Part shown: in pieces, positions 13,560 through 23,547 of the stretch
Position numbering within the stretch: position 1 is the stretch's first letter
Layout: each line of letters begins with the position of its first letter
DNA from: Stercorarius parasiticus
Lineage: Eukaryota; Chordata; Aves; Charadriiformes; Stercorariidae
Direction: 5' to 3'
NCBI GenBank assembly: GCA_013396915.1
Contig: VWZL01000165.1
Location: 280,684-344,683 of the forward strand
Length of the DNA stretch: 64,000 nucleotides
Notes under the pieces: generated by a model
The model's database searches: none
The model's input: the letters and a program-made list of their open reading frames with translations, nothing else
What the model was told of the DNA's origin: nothing
Program-made: the position numbers and the translations under genes

Positions 13560-13980
13560 GACAGTCATGCGGCCACACAGACAGACCTTGACAGGCTGGA
13601 CAAATGGGCTGACAGGAACCTCATTATGGTCAACAAGTGTAAGTGCAAAGTCCTGAACCTGGGGAGGAGCAATCTCATGCACCAGTATATGCTGGTGGCC
13701 ACCCACCTGAAAAGTAGAGAAGGACTAGGGGGTCCTGGTGGACACCAAGTTGAACATGAGCCAGCAATGNGACAGTCATGCGGCCACACAGACAGACCTT
13801 GACAGGCTGGACAAATGGGCTGACAGGAACCTCATTATGGTCAACAAGTGTAAGTGCAAAGTCCTGAACCTGGGGAGGAGCAATCTCATGCACCAGTATA
13901 TGCTGGTGGCCACCCACCTGAAAAGTAGAGAAGGACTAGGGGGTCCTGGTGGACACCAAGTTGAACATGAGCCAGCAATG
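13560..13980. repeat. 210-bp direct duplicate around a single N (likely assembly artefact)
   Basis: 13560-13769 is repeated base for base at 13771-13980, with one N at 13770 between them. The CR1 coding sequence runs correctly into the duplicate and again out of it, so only one copy is expected in the genome. This matches two contig ends that overlap but were not merged. Open frames that cross the N are not real. Confidence 0.93.
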
Positions 13981-14113
13981 TACCCTTGCTGCAGAGAAGG
14001 CTAATGGTATCTGGGGCTGGCAAAGCATTTCCAGCAGCTTGAGTGAGGTGATCCTTCCCCATTACTGAGTGCTGGTGAGGACACACCTGGAGTAGTGTGT
14101 TCAGTTCTGGGCT

Positions 14114-14534
14114 CCTAAGTACAAGGGAGACATGAATATAACAGATAGACTTCAACAAAAGGCCACAAAGATTATTAAGGGACTGGAGCATCTCTTCTAG
14201 GAGGAGAGGGTGACAGAGCTGGGACTGTTTAGCCTAGAGAAGAGGTGGCTTGGGGGTGATCATCTTAATGTATATAAATACCTGAAAGTCAGGTGCAAAG
14301 AGCTAGGCTCTTCTCAGTGGTGCNCCTAAGTACAAGGGAGACATGAATATAACAGATAGACTTCAACAAAAGGCCACAAAGATTATTAAGGGACTGGAGC
14401 ATCTCTTCTAGGAGGAGAGGGTGACAGAGCTGGGACTGTTTAGCCTAGAGAAGAGGTGGCTTGGGGGTGATCATCTTAATGTATATAAATACCTGAAAGT
14501 CAGGTGCAAAGAGCTAGGCTCTTCTCAGTGGTGC
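14114..14534. repeat. Second 210-bp direct duplicate around a single N (likely assembly artefact)
   Basis: 14114-14323 and 14325-14534 are identical, separated by one N at 14324. The length is the same as the neighbouring duplicate (210 bp), although the sequence is a different part of the CR1. Confidence 0.93.
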
Positions 14535-15029
14535 CCAGTGACAGGACAAAAGGCAATGGGCACAAACTGAAACACAGAAGTCTCTGTCTAAACATCAGGA
14601 AACACTTTTTTACTGTGAGAGTGACTGAGTACTGGCACAAGTTGTCCAGAGAGTTTGTGAAGGTTCCATCCTTGCAGATAGTCAAAAGCCATCTGGACAT
14701 AATCCTGAGTAACTGTCTCTAGGTAGGTGACTCCTGATTCCTTCCAATCGCAACCATTCTGTGATTCTGTAAAAGAAAAAATCAGAGAAATGGAATTGGT
14801 AATCTTTATTTTCATGATTTCTCATTGACATTGAATATGCATTAGGAAATTACAGTTTTGTCCTTATGCCTACCTTTATTTATTTAAAAAAAAATATAAA
14901 AATATGTGCATTTGGAAAATGATCAAGAGAAATTTTTGTAAAGCAGTATTTCCTTCTTGGATCATTTTATAGACTGTAGAGATTAGAACCTGCCATAGGA
15001 TCCCAGACTTCCTTGAATTATGCCATAGG

Positions 15030-15240
15030 CACAGAACACCAAAGAATAAATCATGTTGGAAGGGGCCTAAGGTTTCTAGTCCAAGCAGCTGCTCAAAGCA
15101 AGGTCAGCTATGAGATCAGACCAAGTTCCTCAGGGCTTGAAAACCTGCAAGAATGGAGACTGAACAAAATTTGAGCAACCTGCCCCAATGGTTACCTGTC
15201 CTCATGGTTTCTCTTCCATTTGAAGGAAACACATCTCTCA
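15030..15240 (-). mobile_element. CR1 LINE fragment, 3' end (first assembly copy)
   Basis: Read on the minus strand this ends like a CR1. On the plus strand the order is an octamer-like start, then TTGGAAGGGG, then TCTAGTCCAAGCAG, then a GATGGAG-like box (AATGGAGACT), then CAACCTGCCCCAATGG. This is the usual order of the CR1 3' region in reverse. It is older than the 41.1-kb copy. It lies tail to tail with the plus-strand CR1, about 260 bp away. Confidence 0.85.
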
Positions 15241-15668
15241 GAAAACAGCCTGGTTTTGATTTAAAATGCTACAGAAATTTAAACTCTATCATAGACCTTC
15301 ATCAGTTGTTTCAAGAGTTNTCAAAAGCCATCTGGACATAATCCTGAGTAACTGTCTCTAGGTAGGTGACTCCTGATTCCTTCCAATCGCAACCATTCTG
15401 TGATTCTGTAAAAGAAAAAATCAGAGAAATGGAATTGGTAATCTTTATTTTCATGATTTCTCATTGACATTGAATATGCATTAGGAAATTACAGTTTTGT
15501 CCTTATGCCTACCTTTATTTATTTAAAACAAAATATAAAAATATGTGCATTTGGAAAATGATCAAGAGAAATTTTTGTAAAGCAGTATTTCCTTCTTGGA
15601 TCATTTTATAGACTGTAGAGATTAGAACCTGCCATAGGATCCCAGACTTCCTTGAATTATGCCATAGG

Positions 15669-15879
15669 CACAGAACACCAAAGAATAAATCATGTTGGAA
15701 GGGGCCTAAGGTTTCTAGTCCAAGCAGCTGCTCAAAGCAAGGTCAGCTATGAGATCAGACCAAGTTCCTCAGGGCTTGAAAACCTGCAAGAATGGAGACT
15801 GAACAAAATTTGAGCAACCTGCCCCAATGGTTACCTGTCCTCATGGTTTCTCTTCCATTTGAAGGAAACACATCTCTCA
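15669..15879 (-). mobile_element. CR1 LINE fragment, 3' end (second assembly copy)
   Basis: The same CR1 fragment as at 15030-15240, present again because of the 638-bp duplicate. It should be counted once. Confidence 0.85.
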
Positions 15880-15944
15880 GAAAACAGCCTGGTTTTGATT
15901 TAAAATGCTACAGAAATTTAAACTCTATCATAGACCTTCATCAG

Positions 15945-16400
15945 TTGTTTCAAGAGTTAATTACTTTTATTAGTAAAAAAAGTTCTGTTTCATTTCAACT
16001 CTAAATTTGTCTCATTTTAATTGTCAGTCACTCCATCTTTTCATATTTCTGTCTACCAGTTTAATGAGCTCTTTCTTATCGTATTCTTTTTCTTCACCTA
16101 TATTTACTCATAAACTCTGACCACTTGTCTCCCTTTATTAAAGGAAACAGACTGATCTCTGTAGGTCTTTCACTGTAAGATCTTTTTTTCACTCTTTCAT
16201 CTTTACAGCAATTCTTTAAATCTCCTCCAGTTTATCACCTTTCTTGAACTGTAGACACCTGAAATTAATGTAATTTTTCAGAAATAATCATACACCACTT
16301 CCAGTTATACAGATAATACAGCTATTGTTCTACTCAATAGTTCCTGTTAAACACAATAACTTGATAAACATCTCTAGTCACATGTTATCTGGGAGCTAAC
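15945..16400 (-). mobile_element. Ancient CR1 LINE fragment
   Basis: On the plus strand the order of landmarks follows old amniote CR1 elements read in reverse: CTAAATTTGTCTCATTTTAA, CAGTCACTCCATCTT, AATGAGCTCTTTCTTATC, CATAAACTCTGACCACTTG, TCACTGTAAGATCTTTTT, AATCTCCTCCAGTTTATC, then GTAGACACCTGAA. It is strongly diverged with no open frame. It may be the 5' continuation of the fragment at 15669 or a separate insertion. The right edge is uncertain. Confidence 0.75.
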
Positions 16401-17539
16401 ATTCAGTTATAGATAACTTTCCCATTTAGTTAAAATGGAGGGTCCTTGGCTGGCTCTGTGCATTAAATCTTCTTAAAAAGAAAGCCACAAGAACCTCAAA
16501 AAAATGATTTCTTAAAATTCCAAAGAGTTTTCCGAGTTCTGAGACCTCAGCTTGGGCCTACATTTTGCATCACTGCAGTGCACAAGGCAAGTGATATGGT
16601 ACTGTCATCTGACCATTACATGGGGTCATAGTTAGGACTTGACTGTAACAGGTAGGTTATTTTATTTTACTAGAGGGACAGTTAGGCAGGATCAGTGTAT
16701 ATTGCCGCTAGATGTCAGTACTGTTCCATGAAAATACAAACCAGACTGCATTTTGTGTGGCTGTAAATAAGGCAAAGTGCAAAAGGAAGTTCTGAAAACA
16801 TCTATTTGAGCTTTACCTCTAAAGATCCCCTTTCTCATTGGTCTGCAAATCACACTCACATGAAGTCCCGTCAGGCTTCACAGCTATGCAAGTCATCTTT
16901 CTCCGCATCTTTCTACTCGAATTCATCATTGCTTTATTCTACGGAGTCTTCTAAATTAGTCATCTTTTATCATGCTGCAAATATGCAGCATCAGCATCTC
17001 TTTGCTTAAATTGATTTACATTTAGAAGCCATTCACTAACTACATTTTATGTTTGCCAAATGGAAAAAGATGAGATTAGGGATTGATTGTTCTGCCACTT
17101 AGATTTTCCCTTCTCTGCAATACGAACCTTTCAGATCAATACAGCTGGACAATAATGCAAGCACAGGTCAAGTGTCTTTTTGATACAGGTATGTTGAAGA
17201 GGAGAATTTAAATCAGAAGAGAGACTTGCAGGCCAGTATTTCTTGGATGATAATAAGTGCTTGATATCTCATTCACCAAAACCCTTCCTGATTTCTAAAA
17301 AATGAACTCATCAGCCATGTTTTTTTTCAGTCTCAGAGGAGATTTAATTTTATCTAATGTGTCCTGTGTATTCCTCGCATCGTAAGCCAGGGCCATGTGC
17401 GTGCGTGTGCGCGCACTTTTCCCCAACATCTCAAACACTTGACAGCTGGGTGAAGTTTTCCTTCCGCCCAGAGAAGGACTTTTTACATTTCATAATGGAT
17501 TGCCAGTGCTGCCAGGGCTATTTTCTCTCCAGCTGTGAG
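16401..17539. other. Unannotated sequence, no recognisable gene
   Basis: AT-rich sequence with no recognisable gene or element. Confidence 0.5.
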
Positions 17540-17900
17540 AGTGGCTTTTTAAAATGACTCACAAAAGCTGCTAGCCAGCTGCTTCACCTCAGCCTTCACA
17601 AGGGCCCTGCATTCTAAACAGGGGTAGTGCTGACTTACTTTAGAAGGGCTCATTTATTTGGATGTTGCAGATGTATTCTGCGCACAACAGTTGATCCTGA
17701 AGAGACCTCCATTCAGGCAGGTGAGTCATGGGCTTACATCACCGCAGGTGTTGACTTCGCGTTAATGTGGTGAAGAGGAAACATCCCATGTGTTAGTCAG
17801 TCATCCTTGGACTCCTTCCAGAAAGCACACAAAGCAACGTATGCACGGTATGCTAATTTGCAGCTACTGTATGTACTATACATCTTAAGACATCTGTAAA
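17540..17900. promoter_or_regulatory. Possible regulatory block (AP-1 pair, POU octamers)
   Basis: A complex, CpG-containing stretch without open frames. It has two exact AP-1 sites (TGACTCA 17555-17561, TGAGTCA 17722-17728), and overlapping POU-type octamers on opposite strands (ATGCTAAT 17850-17857, ATTTGCAG 17856-17863). Such sites also occur by chance. The call rests on clustering and non-repetitive composition only; conservation could not be tested. Confidence 0.25.
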
Positions 17901-18002
17901 AATTAGTGCTTACATAGGTATTAAAAAATGTTTTTCATGATTCCCTGAAATGGAAAAAGTACTAAACTGGTTGGTATTGATGTGGCAACTGGGCTTAAAT
18001 CA

Positions 18003-18075
18003 AATCATAGAATTATAGTGATTAGGAATTGCAAAGACCTTGATGTCATTCAGTCTTCTTTTATACCAGCTCAGA
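18003..18075 (-). mobile_element. Ancient CR1 LINE 3' end, short
   Basis: AATCATAGAATTATAGTG, then GCAAAGACCTTGATGTCATT and CAGTC resemble the reversed CR1 3' end (octamers, then GGACCTT..GATCATCCAGTCC). It is short and worn. Confidence 0.55.
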
Positions 18076-18090
18076 AGTGTTCCTTGCAGC

Positions 18091-21000
18091 ATTTTGCTAG
18101 CTTTTATGGGCCGAGGAAAATAAAAATTCTCATCAATAGTCTGGGATCAGCTAGCGTGCTCTGATTTGGTGTCAGTAAGACATGCTTTCAGATTTAGACT
18201 GGAGGTCAACGAGCAGTATTTTGCTTCTTGAAAATATAAACATTTCTACTGCAAATGCTGAATTTTTTTTTAAAGGCAGAGCTGCTTAAACTCTGCTTTC
18301 AACCAATTTAAGAACTAGTGTCTCATTATTATAAATCATTGTTCATTAGGCACACTCTGCAAACCCCAACCCACATTCCCACTTTTCCCTCTTTTATTGG
18401 GGTTGTAGGTACATGTGGTTTGAGATGGCTCCAACTCACACAATTTAAACGTAAACAACAGAGGAACCCAGGAGCGCCTACAAAATGGGAGTCAGAGAAT
18501 TATGGTATTTTGCCCAAGTTTCAGTGTCAGTTCAATGGCACAGTGCAGTGTGGAATACAAACCCTTCACAGTCTCAAGAACCCCAACTGCAGCTCAAAAG
18601 CAATGCAACTATGGGAATGTTTGTCCAGACCAGTGCAGACAAGCCTGAGCTCCTTTTTGCTGCAAGCAGTCTGGACAGAGGCCAGTTCAAGTCTGGAATC
18701 CACATAGCCATGCTATCCACCTGGCTAATGCGCCCTCCCTTGCACTACTCTGCTGAATAATTTCTCATATTTTTCTAGCTCTTTAATTCACGTAGGAGGA
18801 CATAACAGCTTATACATAGTGCTGCTTTAACACCGGTAAATGTTTTCTGGACTGGAGCTATCTCTTGTCTGGCCCTTGTGGGACACAAGCAGTGTACGTT
18901 GGACCTGTCTGTATGTGTCCGTGTAGACTCTGGTAGTGAAAAATGCTGTAGGAATTTCTTCCACCTAAATCGTGTCTTAGCTTCTTTAAACACCTTCCAA
19001 GTGTTTGATAAACCTATCCATATTATTTCCAGGACCAAAAAGCTCTGAAGGCACCTACATTTGTATTCTGAAAGTGCAGAGGGTGTTCAGCTGGGAAGAA
19101 AGTCTAGAAACCTGTCACCACTGCCACTTTGAAAATGAAGGCTATTCAGATTTTGCTCAAACTTGGGTAGACCCAAATCTTTCATCCATGCCAATGCAAA
19201 AGAACCCCTGTGCCTTCTCAAAGTCCCTTTAAGTTTCATAAAGATATTTCGTTTTCATAAAATGAAAAGAGCTTCTTATAGATAACTGACTACAGCGTTT
19301 CGGCTACTAGCTTGGAGCTTTTTCACAATGTGAAAAGATCACTTGACACTGAAACACACTGCAACACCCAAACTTCAGACAGGTTATTTTTAATAAATTT
19401 TACTACGAAACTGTGGGCATGACCCAGCAATTAGGATTCAATTCTGCAGAAGATCAGGTTAGAAGGACAGAATGGTTCCTTCTCACCTGAAATCTATGAC
19501 TCTAAGCATTTTTTTTAGCAAAAGAAGAGCAGGCTTTGAAATCTCCATTCCTATGTCACATTGTTTAGGCCAGAAATCAGGAAAATTCATTTGTTTTGAC
19601 TTCACAGAGAAAAGCAGGGTGAACTCAGGGGAAATAAATATGTTGAGAGAGAGAGAAAATTTTCACAGTTTTATTCTAAGAGCCAATAACCCTGATTGTT
19701 GGCACTTCTAGCTTTCACTATCCGTTATTCTGACAACTAAACCTATTCGATTCCACTGCTGGCAATTCTCTGTACAGTGTTTAGTACTGCTGTTAGTAAA
19801 GAATACAGAATATTTTTCAATTGTAGTGAAATCTTTATTGCCTCAGAATTCTAGCACTTATTAGATGGGATTTTTCAGACCAAATTTTTCGCTGTGGATT
19901 TGTACTGTGTTTCTGTTTCCATCAGCCTTTTCATGTGGACAATAAAAAACAGCTCTGAAATCAATACCCTTTTCCTATGCCCCTAATATCTGTAAATTCA
20001 GCATACGTACTTCTGACCCAAACTCCAGTATGTGTCTACCATATTAATTGCTCTGAGTATAGCGGGTCTTAAACCTGACTGTGTTTACTGTTTGGTTTTT
20101 TTCACTGTGCATTTTCATATCCCTTTTTATACCCTGTCTTTTCATATTCTGCTTGCTAAGACACACCAAATATGTAAAGAGCTTAGCAGTCTCCCTTTTA
20201 AGAGAGAGAGGGATGCTTTCTTAGTGTTAATGAATAAGAAGGCCGCTGGCACTGAAATCCTGTTAAACTAGGAAAGGCTTTGCTTTGTTTGTATTCTTTG
20301 TCTTTGGTGAGGTCCTCCTCTCCTCGTCGTACGGTCATTGCCCACTTCCCCATAATCAACACAGGTATCCTCAGATTCCAGGAAAGAGCACTGGCATCTA
20401 AAATCCAGAACAAGAATTACTGCGTGGAAGTTCAATATAACCAACAAATGGACATGTGAGACAGCTAGGAGTAAAGAAAACATTCACGAGGAAGTGTTTA
20501 AATTGCTTTTCTATTTGAGCACTTACAGACTGTCCCACTGACGTTTTCAGGTAAAACAACACAAATGATAACAATGAATCTATTTTCTCTTGTATAAAAG
20601 AACATGTGAGCTGAAGTCTCTGCCAGAGTTTTACAGTTACAAGCCAAATAGACATTTTAATCATCTCTCCTCTTCAACCAAGATGCAGCTCTCTGTGCAA
20701 ATATGAACATACTGATACACTCCACAGTGCTTCAGTTTCACCTAGTTCTTGCCACAGGCCTCAAGTTAAATGCAGAGGGCCCCAACATGTTGGCATATGC
20801 AAACCTTTTTCGACAAGTAGGGCATTTAAACACCCCAGGTTTCTAACAGAGAGAACCTGACTAAAATAGTATTTCTGTTTTAAAACTGGGGGCTGAAGGA
20901 AATCAAAGGTCTCCTACATCTAGTTGTTCTAGGCTGGTCACATCTTCAGATAAAGTCCTCTTCAGAAGTTTTTGGTGAAGGTGCCACTTGTCATCTTCAG

Positions 21001-22424
21001 GGTACACAAGTTAGCTGAGGAGTAGCTAAACTCTCCAGTTGGCCTCTAGAAAACATGGGTTATGTCAGCCCTGGTAAGATATTTAAGGAGCATATTCTGC
21101 ACAATGTTATCTTGAATGTAACTGCAGCTGCACAACAAAACCAGCTTGAAGTGACTTCTTATCGCATATTGCTGCAGCATAAGATAACTTAAAAGATTTT
21201 TGTCCTCTAGAGCAACTTATGACATCCCCAGAAAAGGTGATGGGGCTGTGAGAGACAAACTGACTTATAATTATGAGGAAAAAAAATCATGATGTAAGGC
21301 ATTTCATAGCTTCCATAAACCTCTGTCTTTGTTATAATTACTGTTTATCTGTTAACTAACAACATCTGTTTATTCATAGTCTACACTGTATATCACACTC
21401 TTTCTGACCTTGTTTAAGTTCCCCCAAAAAACGTTAGATGAAGGAATTTATGCTTCTTAGGCTTAAGTTAGAGATACTATTATAGGGGGACGAGATTATC
21501 GTTTTATGTATTTCATTTCTCAATCTTGAATCAATTTTAAAGCTTCATTCCTGAATATATAGCTCCTTTTTTTCCAAAGGAAAACAAACAGTGTCCCACA
21601 CTAATGTCTGGAAGATTGTTTTAAGACATCAAACTCCCACTGACATGTAAATGAACAATTTTCATTTTCCTGGTGCAATGTATACAGAAGTGATTGATCT
21701 ACATAAAAGAATGTGATTTCTAAATGTTTTCTATGGCCCCAGCTGTTCAATGCTCCAAACATGTGGAGAATATCAAGGACAAAAACTACAAAGTATGTGA
21801 ATTTTTTTTACCAATACAATGATTGAATTGTATACCACAAGAGACTTCCTACTGGTGTATCAGCAAAAACTCATCTAAAGCCAATAAGATGGAATGGATC
21901 AATGGATATTTCATCATAGAAAACCCAGCTGCAAGATAACAAAATGGACTGCATTTAGTCCTTCATCTCTCAAATGTCTGACACTGAAAGTGGGCAGCTG
22001 TGACTTTTTGGTTGTGCTGTTTGTTTATTTTGTGGCAGCCAATTGCCTTTGAGAATGTAGTAAATACTAGAGGTTTAATCACTTATTTGAGGGAAGGAGG
22101 GGGAGAGTTGTTTTCTTTTTTTTCTCATTTTATTTCTGAAGATACTTGGCACATAGTATTTAATATGACCTAACTATTGAAGAAAATAAAAAAACACACC
22201 ACGCTTTCAGTGTGGTTTGCTGAACACCCACACATTAAACACGTTCTGTAGAATTTACAATAATAACTCATTCTCGTTAGAGGAGTAATGATTTCTAAAA
22301 ACAAATTTGAAGAACTTTCAAAGCTTGTATATTGCATTCTTAAATCAAAAGAAGATTCGCCGTTGTATAGTTTTTCTTTTCCTTTACAAGAAAATACTTA
22401 ACACTTTCCTATCAAGCTCAAGAA
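18091..22424. other. Unannotated sequence, no recognisable gene
   Basis: Unique AT-rich DNA. The longest open frame (18318-18707 plus, 129 codons) overlaps another frame and shows no domain I recognise, so it was not called. Confidence 0.5.
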
Positions 22425-22720
22425 GATTCTGTTGGTGGAAGCTTCAAGGCATGTGAAATGTTCTGGTGGGCATCCACAAGGCTCTGCAATGTGTCTGATA
22501 CCATTCAATAGTTTTATCAGCTATCTGGAAGCAAATGTAAAAATCGTTCGGTAAAAATTTTCCCATACCAGAAAGCTTGGCAGAAGAATACGGTGACAGT
22601 GTGTCCTTGGATCCTGCCATCCTGCCTGGGCCTGTTCAAACAACTGCTCTACGTAGCCATGTGTGAAGTGAAATGTCTCAGAGTCAGGAGCACGAATAAG
22701 TCCCTCAGCATCAGTCCTTG
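22425..22720 (+). mobile_element. Ancient CR1 LINE fragment, reverse transcriptase region
   Basis: Around 22465-22545 the plus strand can be read as a CR1 reverse transcriptase piece: PQGSA, then PFNSFISYLEANVK, followed by a decayed catalytic area in which the FADD residues are gone. Further on, TGGGCCTGTTCAAACAAC and a GTGAAATG..GGAGCACGAATAAG stretch follow the later CR1 order. Many indels. Homology fades near 22720. Confidence 0.7.
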
Positions 22721-23026
22721 CTTGTGTCATCCCATGTAGCTTTCAGTACTTGAGTTCAGAGCCCACTACAAAGTTATCTCTCTCCTTTATCAGCAGTGAG
22801 CGCTGGGTACCTGTGATCTGTGTCCAGAGAGATAAAAGTCTACAATGACAATACAAAAAAACCTATATTACTATGTTCTTCACTGAAAAACCCCCACCAT
22901 TTTGTCTACTCTTACACAAAAATTCAACCTCTGTCCTTGAAAATCACGCCTCTATAAAACAGGGCATACTGAACTAGACATTAATTTCACATACAATAAA
23001 GTGGAAATCAGAATAAATACTGGACA
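22721..23026. other. Unannotated sequence
   Basis: AT-rich, no recognisable feature between the CR1 fragment and the open frame that follows. Confidence 0.5.
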
Positions 23027-23497
23027 CTAGAGGGATAAGAAGACATAACAGAAAAACAACAGTTTTCTGAATTGAAGGTGAACTAACATTAAAATTAGGC
23101 TTGTATATTTATGAATGGAAATTACTAACTTTTGGAACAAGTTCCTGAGGATAACAATGGACTGTCCATTTCCTGATGTCTTCCCATGAAGACTGATGGC
23201 TACCTTTTTACAAGGAACACTTTCAGTGGACATAAATAATGCTTCTAGCTGAGGACTAGGTGTTAGGCTCCAAGAAACTGAGAGGACCTTGATGTTGTAA
23301 AATATATTGGAAGTCATACTACCGGATATCATGGTTTCTCTTCCCTTAAGCTCTTTAAGTTCACTCGTCTCCAAAGTCTCATTCAAATATTGATCGTTAC
23401 AGCATCTTTCTGATGTGGATATTATTTCTCCCTTGCAGATCAACAGGGAAACAAGCAGAGAGTAAGATTTTCTCCAAATGTGCGTGCTAAAAGTCAT
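23027..23497 (-). other. Candidate coding exon with signal-peptide-like start (unidentified)
   Basis: An ATG-started frame of 156 codons on the minus strand. Residues 1-27 look like a signal peptide: a polar start with Arg and Lys, a hydrophobic core SYSLLVSLLI, and a short polar end. Next come a double Cys (about 32-33), an N-glycosylation sequon NET, and a stretch that alternates hydrophobic and polar residues (IKVLSVSWSL). Basic residues follow, and the tail after about residue 125 is hydrophobic and may be intron read-through. I do not recognise the family. No in-frame stop interrupts it, which is unusual in this AT-rich DNA. It could be a first exon of a secreted or membrane protein, a dead copy, or chance. 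Confidence 0.28.
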
Positions 23498-23528
23498 ATA
23501 GCATACTTTGCTATTTGAAGGAAATAAA

Positions 23529-23543
23529 GTGTTTCAGCTTCCC
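23529..23543 (-). promoter_or_regulatory. Possible interferon-response-like element
   Basis: Read on the minus strand this is GGGAAGCTGAAACAC, close to interferon-response elements (GAAANNGAAA type) but with one of the two GAAA halves altered. It lies about 30 bp upstream of the ATG of the candidate frame at 23497. Weak on its own. Confidence 0.2.
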
Positions 23544-23547
23544 TTTT

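Larger units (their letters stand above)
13010..14771 (+). mobile_element. CR1 LINE, 5'-truncated, reverse transcriptase part to 3' end
   Basis: A non-LTR retrotransposon remnant. The reading frame entering at about 13010 reads like the CR1 reverse transcriptase (ANVTPIFKKGKK), then FNIFI-type and LDD residues. The catalytic FADD box lies at 13526-13537, inside FADDTKLGG. The C-terminal part is open at 14504-14722 ([11 protein letters not shown], then GNGHKLKHR). The 3' end has two ATTCTGTG-type octamers (14756-14771), the mark of CR1. The 5' end, including ORF1 and the endonuclease, is missing. Stops and frameshifts break the coding region, so it is dead. Two assembly duplicates (13560-13980 and 14114-14534) inflate the length by 422 bp; the real copy is about 1.34 kb. 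Confidence 0.97.
14682..15958. repeat. 638-bp direct duplicate around a single N (likely assembly artefact)
   Basis: 14682-15319 and 15321-15958 match, with one N at 15320. The only difference I found is in the A-rich run near 14889 (A in the first copy, C at 15529 in the second), which could be an allele or a base error. The duplicate carries the 3' end of the plus-strand CR1 and the start of a minus-strand CR1. Confidence 0.92.

Noticed and set aside
13560..13980. A real tandem duplication or recombination inside the CR1
   Set aside because: The single N between exact copies and three similar cases make an assembly cause far more likely.
13446..14004. Frames that run through the N at 13770
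   Set aside because: They join two copies of the same CR1 sequence across an assembly gap.
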